Of a DNA stretch of 64,000 nucleotides, positions 25,077-37,606 are shown in pieces. How positions within the stretch are numbered: position 1 is the first letter of the stretch; each line of letters opens with the position of its first letter. This stretch comes from Apostichopus japonicus (lineage: Eukaryota > Echinodermata > Holothuroidea > Aspidochirotida > Stichopodidae). The DNA lies in the NCBI RefSeq assembly GCF_037975245.1, contig NC_092567.1:663501-727500 (forward strand), in the 5' to 3' direction. The position numbers were made by a program, and so were the translations under genes. The notes under the pieces were generated by a model. That model ran no database searches, had not been told where the DNA came from, and worked only from the letters and a program-made list of their open reading frames with translations.

Positions 25077-25207
25077 TCAAGTGATGAGAGGTCGGATCTC
25101 CTCCTGAGTAAGTTCTTCTTCTCGTGAGATGTTCCTGAACGCGTTTCTTCCTCTTTTCAAACAGTCTTTACAGCACAAAAATCTACCCAACTTTATAAAG
25201 GTCGCAA
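25077..25207 (-). CDS. LRR receptor exon 19: cytoplasmic tail and stop
   Basis: The exon joins in phase to give VATFIKLGRFLCCKDCLKRG, then basic and acidic sequence ending EEELTQEEIRPLIT and TGA. A CCxxC group close to the membrane could be palmitoylated, and the EEEL-type acidic cluster could be a sorting signal; both are inference. Confidence 0.8.
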
Positions 25208-28200
25208 CTATAAGAAATAGAAATATTCTATATTACTGGTTTGTCTAGGTTGTAATAACAGAAAATATAGCAGTATCATTGAAGTAATTTTGTTACAAGT
25301 CATTCAGGGACAACATAATAATACGAACTATTCAAGAGAGACATACATCCTCGCTAATCCATGGAAGAATGTCCATCGCTGCTAGTCTATGGAAGAATGT
25401 CCACTCTTTGAATAGGGAGAAGCTGTTTATTCTTGGATTTTACTGTTCAACTTTCCAAAAGTACCATTTCAAACAACTATGGTATCTTGGTAAAATAAAT
25501 ATGGCTCTATATTCACATGCTTTGACTTACCTAGTGCAATGAAAATGACACTAGTGTTTAGAATCACCAGAAATGTGACAAGAATATCAGCTTGGATGTC
25601 TCCACTGAAAGATTCAGGAGCCGGAACTGCTGCTACAAGCATATTGAAGAAGATAGTCCAAAGAGCCGCCAACTGCAAAGTGGCATGAAAATAATACGTT
25701 TGTGGTGTGACAATGAGGTAATAAATTCTTCAATGCACATTAATCGAGCAAAGTCAAATATTTATGGCTTGGGTAAACTCGCGAAATGTTTTGGCAGACA
25801 ATGATTCAGCATAAAATATGCGCCAACGTTTAAAGACTATTTTAACTCCCTTATCTCCGCCTAGCAAGACAAAACCATGCTCTGACTGGACGGAAGAACA
25901 ACATTAATAATAAATAGTTGCATATGCATTCAAATATGATAAAATAGAATTAATCTCGTGTAATCAGTCCAATTCAAAAGTAAAGAACAAACTAAAAAAG
26001 TCCCTTCTCTACTCCAAAAGTTGTAAAAAGGCGTATTTGACTCTGCAATACCTTTTCTAAACTAGAGCGAACTCACCTGCAAGTAATACTCCATCCTATC
26101 TTTCATGGGCTTGAAGGAAATATGTAAACTCAAGAAGACGACGGCCAATGTCAACGTAATTGTGATAGAAAAATAACTATTCCATCCAAACAAAACGATT
26201 ACGAAGGTCTGTGAAACTTTACGAATAAGTTCAATGATTTCCCAGTACCAAAACTTAGGATGGTAATTTTCATTCAGAAACCTCAAGCACTTTGGCGAGT
26301 TGTCTTCGACAGATTCTTCAAGCTCTCTGACATCTTGTCGGGAATATTTCCACAGAAGAAAACATAACACTGCTGGAAGTGCAACGACATAAACAGATGA
26401 GCAGTAGGAGGCGATTTGGAAACGATGATGTATGGTAGTGTTACAGCTTATAGAGTAGTCAGATCGTAGGAGACTAATCTCGTGAACATCAAACTCATCA
26501 AGAGAATAGGTGTCGCAAGTAGGGCCGTACAATGCAAAGGTAACGTTGCATGTAGAAGTGTAAGTGACAAATAGTATCAGTACTAGCAAGGTGAGAATAT
26601 TACTTTGGTACCGTTGTAAACGTGAATTAATATCATCAACGTTTGCAGGTTTTCTCTTTTCTGACACTCTTGCATGAAGGTTAACCGCAGCAATAAGGAG
26701 AATGGCACAAAGCATTACAAAGTACGGGAACACGCTGCCGAGAGTAAACGCCGTGTACGGTGTTAATTCAAACGTAGGCCAGAAACATTTAGGCTTAATA
26801 ATTATACTTGAAATGTTAAACTGTAACAAATCAAGCCACGCAGTAATGTTTCTGAATATCTGAGGCCAAAATATTACGTCAATAGTTTCCCAAAACTCTC
26901 CCATAACTTGATAAAATCCGAGAACTATTTTTCCTAAGGCCAACATACTGTCAAACACTGATCGTGCCTGCTCGCTTTGTTCTCGATAATATTTAAATAG
27001 GAAGAAAAGGAAAAGTACCAAAGCAATAGTAATGATAGAAAGTTCCAACATGAATGATCTTAACTTCGGACAATGACGACAATATCCAAATATAGGAAAG
27101 AAGTTTTTATCACAAGTTGTGCACATCCAACCAGTGTAACCTTGAGCACAATTTCCCGCAATTTGGTCTACGTCATTATCGCATCTACCAGTCTTCAAAC
27201 ATTTGTGAGCTTTCGGAAGAGATCCATTAACTCTGGTTGCTGTCTCTTCGTAAGACTCATTAAATGTCAGTAAGTTTTCGACAAATCGTTTGTATCCTTC
27301 AATATCTGCGTAACTCCAGTTCCAGTAGTAGTCTTTTCTTATAGTCATGTAATCATCCTTGCACTGTACACCTTCTTGTGAACAAAACTCACATTTATCA
27401 AACCGATCACGTCTGAAATAGTTTTCTAGACAAAAACAAGCTCGAAATCCTGCCGACGCATCTTTGTTTGTTCCAGTGGGACAAACAAGGCAGCTCAACG
27501 GGCTTTGCCCTGCACCTTCCTTTACAAATGTGCCGGGATTGCAGATTTTGCATTTTATGGATGTACTGTTTGGTGAGAACTGGCCTACTTGATCTTGGTA
27601 GAAGCCACCTGATGAAAGAAATGCCAATAAAATGTTGACATGATATTTGCAGGTCCTAGAATTTAACATGTGTCAATTGTTTTAAAATACTATTTTTTGT
27701 TTTGTTATAATTAAATTTGATATTTTGAATCCAACTGTCTCATCACTTCCCAATCATTTGATAGGACTGTCATACTATCTCAGAATCAAAGTTAAATTTA
27801 CGGATACCAAAGTACTTGAATAAATCTAAACGTCGCTACCTTTTGGACAGGCATGACAACGGCTTTCCCATCCTAGAAGTTTTCCGTACGTCCCAGTTGG
27901 ACAGGATGTGCAAGTTAGGAATCTCTCAATCTGGGTGTCAGAACATTCGAAGCCTCGGTTCGCGAACCATAAGGAAGCCTCAGAGCGTACATTCAATACC
28001 ATTGGAGTCGACGGTGGCTGACAAGTTCTATAATAACATTAAAAAAACAGGTTAATTCATGTATGTATGTTGTGATATAACTACAGGCAGGCAATGGTAC
28101 TGTCTTGGTTGACGTGATATTCCAACAAGGTATAACAATACTCACATGTCTTTATTTCTGTTTTTTTATTTTAATACGTATCATTTATTTCAATATCGTT

Positions 28201-31200
28201 TCTTTTGGCTGGTCTACCTATAGGTCTCAATAACATCGGCTGCGACTTGGTGTACCTACATATAACACATGTTATAGTCATGATCGGATGGTTGTTAACA
28301 GTAAGCAATATATCATAGAAAAACAAGTATCTTATCTATAAGTTACATCCATCTTTGCTACACAATAGGTAAACGCGTTGGCAAAACACGCAACGTTATA
28401 GATTATCTGTATTATTAAAGTCAGACGTCCTTGGATATTTTTTGTCGTGATGTGAGTCGATTTATGACCAACTAGTTGTAATACATATGCAACAATTGAC
28501 AAGAGGAGTGAAGCCCCGCATCACTTCCTTGTAAGAGTTCAACGTTTAGGTGCAAACAAGGTTATCCTCCACGACCAAATGCTAATATACTTCAACCATA
28601 GTTGGTGTATACCTGTGTATGGGACGCTGTGTCTCGTTGAGAAATGCTACCCTGTGATCGACGATGAAAGGGTCAAACAACAACATTTTAAAAGTAGGTT
28701 ACTGTAACTATGTCTTGAATAACCAACTGTATACAGACGATATTGCAGGACCCTGCTGTGCCAAATTTTAGAAATGTTTTGCCCTCCTGTCCTCAATATA
28801 TTTTTAAGCTACACACTATGAAATTGACAACGTTGGCTGATGGAAGACTTTGAAAGGATAGAGAAAATGTCCATAGCCATTAATCCATTAAGCCATAGAA
28901 TGAATCAGAAAGTGGCTTAAAAACTGTATGGTATATTCAATGTTTTTCAATTAAGCATTTCAAGAAGATTGTGAAATACTTTGTCTTATTTGGCGCAGGC
29001 AAATCAGTACACATTCAGTACATTTCAGTGTATTATGTGAATCGAAATAAAAGACTTACGCTTTCAGATTCTTCTTGATTGTTGGTAATGTAAGTGTTTC
29101 ACAAGATAGACTTCTACAGTTTATGAAAGAAGTTGTGGAAAGGATTATTCGATTATCGCAATTATCTTTTGAATCATATGAAACTCATTAAGTAGTATAT
29201 CGTATGAAACAGTATACCATATGTTGCGTTAAATATGTATAAACGAAATAGCTGTTACCAATTCATTTAGCTCTAATGAGTATTTTGGCACGCTAGTGGG
29301 GTAATTTCCATTATAGCTTTATGCAAAATAATAATAACGAAGATTTAAAACTTCTATGTCGTTTGCTACCTTAATAAAAAATTATCTATAAAAATCACAA
29401 TTTTCTCACATTTGTTTATGTTCGATTAGTTAAATATCGATGTAAAACCTGTTTGGACTACTCAATATGTCTCTTACTAATTAAAACAGGTTACATATTA
29501 CACATCAAAATGTAATTCAAATCTACTCATTGTATAATATCATAGAAATTGAAAAGAAAACATAAGCAAAATCCAAATTTCATGTATTTCATAGGCTTGA
29601 TTGAAGGAAATTCATAATTTCATAGAAACTATACTTACATGACACCTTCATCAACGATTTCATCAAGAACTGCTGAAGATAATTGACGTATTGGATTATC
29701 TTGCAAAAGTCTGGAAAGAAAATCAGATGCTGCTATAATTTTACAACAAAATATGGAGTTTGGGTTCATACTTAGCGTTTGTGTGAGTTATTGTTCCATA
29801 AAGATGGTGCTGACAATTAACTTTATCAGTCTAACTTAACGCACCTTCATTAATACCTTTGTTGTTTGTATACAGCTTTATCTGACCAAGGGCATGAGGG
29901 AGAGGCGTTTCTAGGATGTGATTATACTAGCCAATTATTTCATATATTGTTTGTAATGACCAAAGTAAACATCTAACTCTACCTAATATCTTGCATCAAT
30001 TTTTAGCCAGTACATACTAAAGATGATTGCAGTCTACATTATTGATTCACAAGTCGCAAGTGACAGTGTACGACGCGTACTAGAAGTTGTTAATATTGAA
30101 TATGAGCACATAATCATTTTTGGGTGTAAGAACATACAAGTAATAACGATTGATAAAGTATCAGATATAGGCTGCAGAAAGTCTCTTCTCTGAGTGAAAT
30201 AGTTATCAGCATGCGCCAGAATTGCGACTTATCATATTACATAATTTAATTTTAAGGAAAAATACATCGACGAGTACATGCAGAGGTGTGATAATAAGTT
30301 AAATCTTGAACTGCACTTTTCTTTTGAAAAAGTAACGATTTTCTGAAATCATGAAATAAAATATGCTGTATTAATAATGCAACAATATGCCTTTAATCAT
30401 ACTTGGTGACAAGAAAAGTCCTTATACTTACACTTCTTTTAATGTTAAGTTTTCTTGAGTATTACCAAACAATGGTTCAGTCAGTCTTTCTACTTTGTTC
30501 TGAAATAGATATCTGAAAATGTGGACATGTCAGTGCATCAAATACGGTACGTTTATGTATCAATGTTATCGAATCAAAATGGACAAGTTAGAATAACCAT
30601 AACATCACAACAACAAAATTTACTGTTTACAATTAGCTTACTTCAAACATTACTTTGCTAATATCAGCTGGATTATTCTCAGTTTGTGTGTTGGTTTCTT
30701 TGTGTCCTTGATGGTTCGTTTTTGTCTGTTGTTATATGTTTAAGAAATTATTGGTAACCAACCCTAGATTCATAACGTGATTGGGAGTGCTACAGAAGCC
30801 AAAACACATTAATTAAAGTCTGGATCAAAGCAAAAACATACATATACTAAACAAATTTGGCAAAATTTGCATTCAATTTGCATTCAATTTGCAAAAAAAG
30901 GTGTGATGCCATAGTGGCAACCTTTCCAATTTATGGGAAATTAAGTGCAAACAAAGTATTTGTTTGTCAGTATACTTCAAGTTCACTTTTGGGACAATCT
31001 TTGAAAATTCAATTACCAAAACCTCGCAATAGCCATGAAGGAATTGCAAGCAAATGTCATCAGGATGCTTAGAAAGAATTCTTCTCTCAGCAGTCACAAA
31101 TAAATGTTCCTCTGTATTATCCTGTTAAATACCAATTAATCATTCTGTATATTTGTGTATTATTAAGTTAAATATTTTGTAAATATGTTGCATCTTTGTT

Positions 31201-34200
31201 GATATGACTTTTATTTGCTTTATTTCATTAATAAACATCTATAGGAACAAGCTATGGAACACTTCGTCACTGATTCGTTAAGTTACCTTCAGTCTTCTGC
31301 TACAGTTACATGATGTTATTAGGGTTATTGATACTTTTACACTTTTGTATAGAGCATAACAGTTACTTACAGACGTATCAATGTTGTGCCTGCAAGTAGA
31401 GATCCTGGCAGCGTTTTCAAGTTATTACCATTGAGATATCTGTTCAATTATTGTGTTCAGGAAAAATATATTATACAGGTTATATGAAAAAGACCTGAGC
31501 TTAAGCAAAGCTTGATTCACTTTAAGCTACTTGTCGATTTGAAGCGTAAGCTTTTCGTCCACCATCTACTTGAGGACATACAATACACAATCAGTTCAAT
31601 TCAACTCACCGGAGTATACACCACACATACTAAGCTCACCGGCATTTTTTTTAACGAATTTATACAAACCAATAAACTGCCTATAGTACTCCGCCCATCG
31701 TTTCTCACGTAATTGTTCTTTCATGTTTAGTTCGGATGATAAAACTATTTCATATCGCCCAAAATAGAGCTATCAGCTGGTTATCAGAATAAAGCATGTT
31801 TGTGCTGTGATTAATATTGTCATGAGCATGCATACTGTGTGTGACCTTCCTCATTATGAATTCTAATGTACCAAGTTATAGTTATTCTTCTTTTATTCTC
31901 ACCGAATATTAAAGACTCACTTTCTCGTGGCACATGTACGACAGATACATGTTCCGTCCAAGAGGTATTCTTTTCGACTGGGACTTTCATTTCAACAAAA
32001 ACAAGCACCCATTAATTCCATATTAAATTTCATATAAGAATAACGAGAAACGAATCATCGTTGTTAATATTTGAAAGGTATCATATTATCACATTCACAT
32101 GATATTCATAAGTCTTCAAAATGTGATGTCTGCAATTTAGTTTGCTACAACGAAGATTTTACCCATACACAGTGTCCACATTTTACCACTTAAAGTGAAA
32201 ATTGAGCTCTTAACTATGTACATATACAATCTTTAGACTCACAGATTTTGAAGATAGTGAAGATTGTCGAACAGGCCCTTCGGTAAAGTGTTTAGTTTAT
32301 TTCCGCATAAAAGCAGTGACGTCATTAAATGACCATTGGGATTTGTTGAGAAAAGTCCTTTAGGAATTTCTTCCAAATCGTTGTTGCCAAGGTCTCTGAA
32401 ATTACAAAGATGTAATTTTGCTTTCATATGAGAGTTACCATGTCCATTGTTGTTGTAGACATTTGGTACAAGCTTCCATCGCATCACGAATACTTCATTA
32501 ATGATAACATGATTCAGAAATAACCGTACAACACTCAAACGTCATCGTGTGTGGCTGTTATATGTTTAATTGTGTAGCGACCTCTATTTTATGAGTTGTA
32601 TGTAAATTAGTTATCCAGCTTACACTGGCTTAAACTGGTTCTAACTGGCTCTTGTCTACTGTACTAGCTATAGTAATCGTGTGTGGCATTTACCTATTTT
32701 GGGTTTTGGGTACGGATCGCGTACTGGTCTAAACTGGACGTCTGGCCGTAACTGTGGCATTAACCTATTTGCGAAAGGAATATATTTACGCCTTCAGGAG
32801 TAAGAACTAAGTATACGTCGTTTTGTAACTGTTAGGTATGTTCCTCGTTGGCCAAATACATATATGTGTTTGGTGTCTTAAATAAGCCGGGATATTATGA
32901 ATTTTACTTTGATTCTTGGACCATGTTCGACCAGTTCCCGCTATCGTACTTTGGTTAAAGTGTATTTTCCATTGTATTATTTTGTCTATTTGTGGTGCAG
33001 ATTCATTGAACTACTGAGCACTAAACATGCATTAATGGAATCAACTTTACAAGAGACGAAATTTTGGTCTGCATTATAAGGAAGGTACATCTTAATTTGC
33101 AAATATATTAGGATGTTGAAAATAAGTTTCTCTGTCATTTTGCCTACATCCCTGTATTTGTTAGTCACACTGGTTTCCTAGCATTAACTTCAGTTTGGAA
33201 TCAATGTTGTGACGTATTTGTAGCCTACTACGAAAACCACAAAATAGTACATAATATAAGGAAGAAATATAAAATGGTCTTCCAAGTTAATATACTTATA
33301 AAACTTACAAAAAAGAATTGATGCTAGTGTTTTCAAATAATCCTTCAGGTATCGTCTTCATCTTGATGAACGACATAAATCTATAAAGTAGATTAGACGA
33401 CAGATATATGACTTTTCTGAAATGAAGAACTTATTGATGATAATAAGAAACGTCGGAGGTCTCAATAAGACTCAGATTATATTTAATTAATGGATGATCG
33501 TGATTATAACCAACCTTTTATTTTTGTCGATAGTGCTGTGGAAGTAGTTTGAGTGACTGGTGATGACTATTTCAGCTGGTGTGATATTGCTAGATAGCAA
33601 AATATTTATCGTCTAAAAACAGCAGACTAACTGATAACAAATTATATGGAAATTATAGAAAAACTTTTAATTATGGAATTGACCATTCATTTCTTAATGA
33701 TGAAACGAAACACAAAGACATAACTTACAACATACGAAACATACGTTGATTGCCGAAAAACATTTCCGGAATTTCAGTAAGACCATTCCAGGATATGTCC
33801 CTGTTGATTATTAAATAAACAAAGTGCATCTTAGACAGTCCTAAGTGTAAATATTCAGAAAGGTTCTGCAATCGAAGTTACTTAGATGTGAAAACTTCCA
33901 AACTTTCAAGCAAACTTGTGCAATATGTACTTTTTTGTGTCTTATTTATTGGTTTCCTTAGTATTTACCACTGAAAGTGCCATTTTTCGTCTATAGGGCC
34001 CCATTGGTAATGGCCGACGTTCTGTCAACCTAATGGGTTTAGCTCCTGTTACTCTTTTTGTTCTTTTCATTTCCGTCCTATTTGTCTATTATGTCTTTGT
34101 AATATTTTTGTATTTTGAACAATATGAGTGCGAATAATACAAACAAACAAACAAAAGCAGAACTGTACATTGGCGTATGCGTACAAAGATCGTCGTGTTA

Positions 34201-37200
34201 CTTAATTTAGGCTAGGCCTATTATGACCGGAAACGACCTACAACACTGCAAATGTGAGGTTATTATGGTCTCTTGATGAAATATGAGTGCGAATAATACA
34301 AACAAACAAACAAAAGCAGAACTGTACATTGGCGTATGCGTACAAAGATCGTCGTGTTATTTCATTTAGGCTAGGCCTATTATGACCGCAAACGATCTAC
34401 AATACTGCAAATGTGAGGTTATTATGGTCTCTTGATGAAATATGAGTGCGAATAATACAAACAAACAAACAAAAGCAGAACTGTACATTGGCGTATGCGT
34501 ACAAAGATCGTCGTGTTATTTCATTTAGGCTAGGCCTATTATGACCGGAAACGATCTACAATACTGCAAATGTGAGGTTATTATGGTCTCTTGATGAAAT
34601 ATGAGTGCGAATAATACAAACAAACAAACAAAAGCAGAACTGTACATTGGCGTATGCGTACAAAGATCGTCGTGTTATTTCATTTAGGCTAGGCCTATTA
34701 TGACCGCAAACGATCTACAATACTGCAAATGTGAGGTTATTATGGTCTCTTGATGAAATATGAGTGCGAATAATACAAACAAACAAACAAAAGCAAACCT
34801 GTACATTGGCGTATGCGTACAAAGATCGTCGTGTTATTTCATTTAGGCTAGGCCTATTATGACCGCAAACGATCTACAATACTGCAAATGTGAGGTTATT
34901 ATGGTCTCTTGATGAAATATGAGTGCGAATAATACAAACAAACAAACAAAAGCAGAACTGTACATTGGCGTATGCGTACAAAGATCGTCGTGTTATTTCA
35001 TTTAGGCTAGGCCTATTATGACCGCAAACGATCTACAATACTGCAAATGTGAGGTTATTATGGTCTCTTGATGAAATATGAGTGCGAATAATACAAACAA
35101 ACAAAAGCAGAACTGTACATTGGCGTATGCGTACAAAGATCGTCGTGTTACTTAATTTAGGCTAGGCCTATTATGACCGGAAACGATCTACAATACTGCA
35201 AATGTGAGGTTATGATGGTCTCTTGATGAAATATGAGTGCGAATAATACAAACAAACAAACAAAAGCAGAACTGTACATTGGCGTATGCGTACAAAGATC
35301 GTCGTGTTATTTCATTTAGGCTAGGCCTATTATGACCGGAAACGACCTACAATACTGCAAATGTGAGGTTATTATGGTCTCTTGATGAAATATGAGTGCG
35401 AATAATACAAACAAACAAACAAAAGCAGAACTGTACATTGGCGTATGCGTACAAAGATCGTCGTGTTATTTCATTTAGGCTAGGCCTATTATGACCGGAA
35501 ACGATCTACAATACTGCAAATGTGAGGTTATTATGGTCTCTTGATGAAATATGAGTGCGAATAATACAAACAAACAAACAAAAGCAGAACTGTACATTGG
35601 CGTATGCGTACAAAGATCGTCGTGTTATTTCATTCAGGCTAGGCCTATTATGACCGGAAACGATCTACAGTACTGCAAATGTGAGGTTATTGTGGTCTCT
35701 TGATGAAATATGTTGTAAATATTATATATATATTTCAACATTGTGGTAAACCAAATATTCATAACTGAATAAATGAAGTGGAATTACCTACAACATCTCA
35801 TACAAGAGGCGTACCGTAAATCGGAGTAGTTTCTGAAGTTACTAACATATACGCAGTACCATATTAAGGACAGAGAGATATAGATATTGATATATAAAGT
35901 CAGATATTTAATAGAGCCGAAAACATGAATTAGACGTTTATAGATGCAAACATGCTCATCCTCGCAACATAGGAAGTAGACTATAAATGCTAACTCTTGT
36001 GTATAAGTAAATTTACAATCGGTTCTGTGGTAGCCCGTGAAAGTAGTAACTTAAGGCGATACACCGTTGTATTTAATCAGTGAATGTTTCCCTAAATATA
36101 ACAATAAATGAATAATATATCAAATCAGGGTCATTCAGTTTAATAATTGACGTAGGTAACAAAATCAGCATTATTTTTACAAGAAATTTTAAATATCGCA
36201 ATGCATTTTGGCAAGTGGTTTGTGAGTCATAATGCAAAGGATATGTATTGCCGTGTTTACTTACAACCTTTCAAGTTTCGTGCAATTCCGTAGAAGAGTT
36301 GGAGGTAAAGCCAGTATGTTGTTCGACCCCAATTTCCTAAATGAGAAAATATATATAATATGGCCTGTTTTAATCTTTTGAGAGTTGATTTGCGTTGTGT
36401 TTTCACAGATAATACCCGTGATGTTTCTCAACTAATTTCTACAAACTGTTGTCTTCCAATTAAATATGAGTAAAGTACATATAATTTATAGTTACTTAAT
36501 AGGGTTAGAGAAGGGGAGAAGGTCGATACATGATATACACAGTAGAAAGTATATTAGAAAATGACAGCATGGTTAATTAGTTTACCATTCGCAAGGTCCA
36601 GAATCTCGAGAAACCTGATATAGACCGGTCGGATATTTGATATTTAATTGGATGACTGTCACAACGTTTTCTATGTACGATGAGGCTTCCTACTTTAAAA
36701 TAATGACATGCCTTGGTATTTACGTAACTTAAATCGTAGGACTCTGTTAATTAAGTAAGGGTGATTGTTGTTATTTGTTTAAATGTGAAATCACCTCATT
36801 CTGCTTGCCCAGGTCCGCCACTTCTTATACATTTACTCATACCCTCTATAGGCCAAGAAGAGTGATTAACGTTAATTAAACGAACATTTCAACATAACAA
36901 AGATAACCCGAAGATTGTGTCAGTCAATTTTGTGGTTGTTAACTTATTCCATGATTTTGCTTTATTCTTATAGGCTATACTTACAAATTTCGAAGGTTGT
37001 TACACGCTCCTGATAGTGAGTCTTCAGACAAATACATCAAGTAGTTGTTTTGTAATCTCCTAAGAATAATAAAGAAAACAAAACTGGTAGTTGAAGTTAC
37101 TTTAGCATTCACGAAAAGTCCAACTTTTTGTTTTCTATTTCTTAATATTATTATTTTTTCTTCAAAAATATGTAGCATTCTTTGTATAGTTAGAACTATA

Positions 37201-37560
37201 TAATGACTTCAGAATAGTAATCACAAATGTATACGTACAATTCTCGCAGGGAACTTAGCCCGGCAAAGCTGTGCTTCCAGATTCTGTGCACGTTATTCGT
37301 AGCTAAACCACTATGAAAAGAGAAACATGAGAGCACTGTGTGTATTGTTAGATTGTCAGAATAGCATTAACACTCATACCACGCGCGTATTACGCCCTCA
37401 TTGACAATTATAGAAAGTCTATGATACGCCCTCTATTTGGGTCTGTGACCCGAAGGTCAGGATACCTGCGCTTGATGATTCCCCAAATGACGAAATCGGT
37501 CTTAAAGTTTTCTGGTGTGTTGATCTTTAATAAAAGTTTGATATATATATTATATATATG

Positions 37561-37606
<46 letters not shown>

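Noticed and set aside
27609-27669. ATG at 27,669 as the start of a separate 535-residue protein
   Set aside because: The first 20 codons lie upstream of a clear acceptor (CATCAG) and read through intron. The cysteine module is completed only by joining exon 16.
32570-32880. Possible solo LTR beginning TGTAGCGACC in the receptor gene region
   Set aside because: No matching second LTR, no clear TG...CA ends and no target duplication could be found.
34124-35710. CRISPR-like array
   Set aside because: There are no unique spacers; whole 159-bp units are repeated, and the host is an animal.
35789-35861. Possible extra LRR exon on the minus strand with a donor-like GTAGGTAATT
   Set aside because: Translation of the stretch before the donor gives no leucine-rich pattern, and exons 9 and 10 already join in the same phase.
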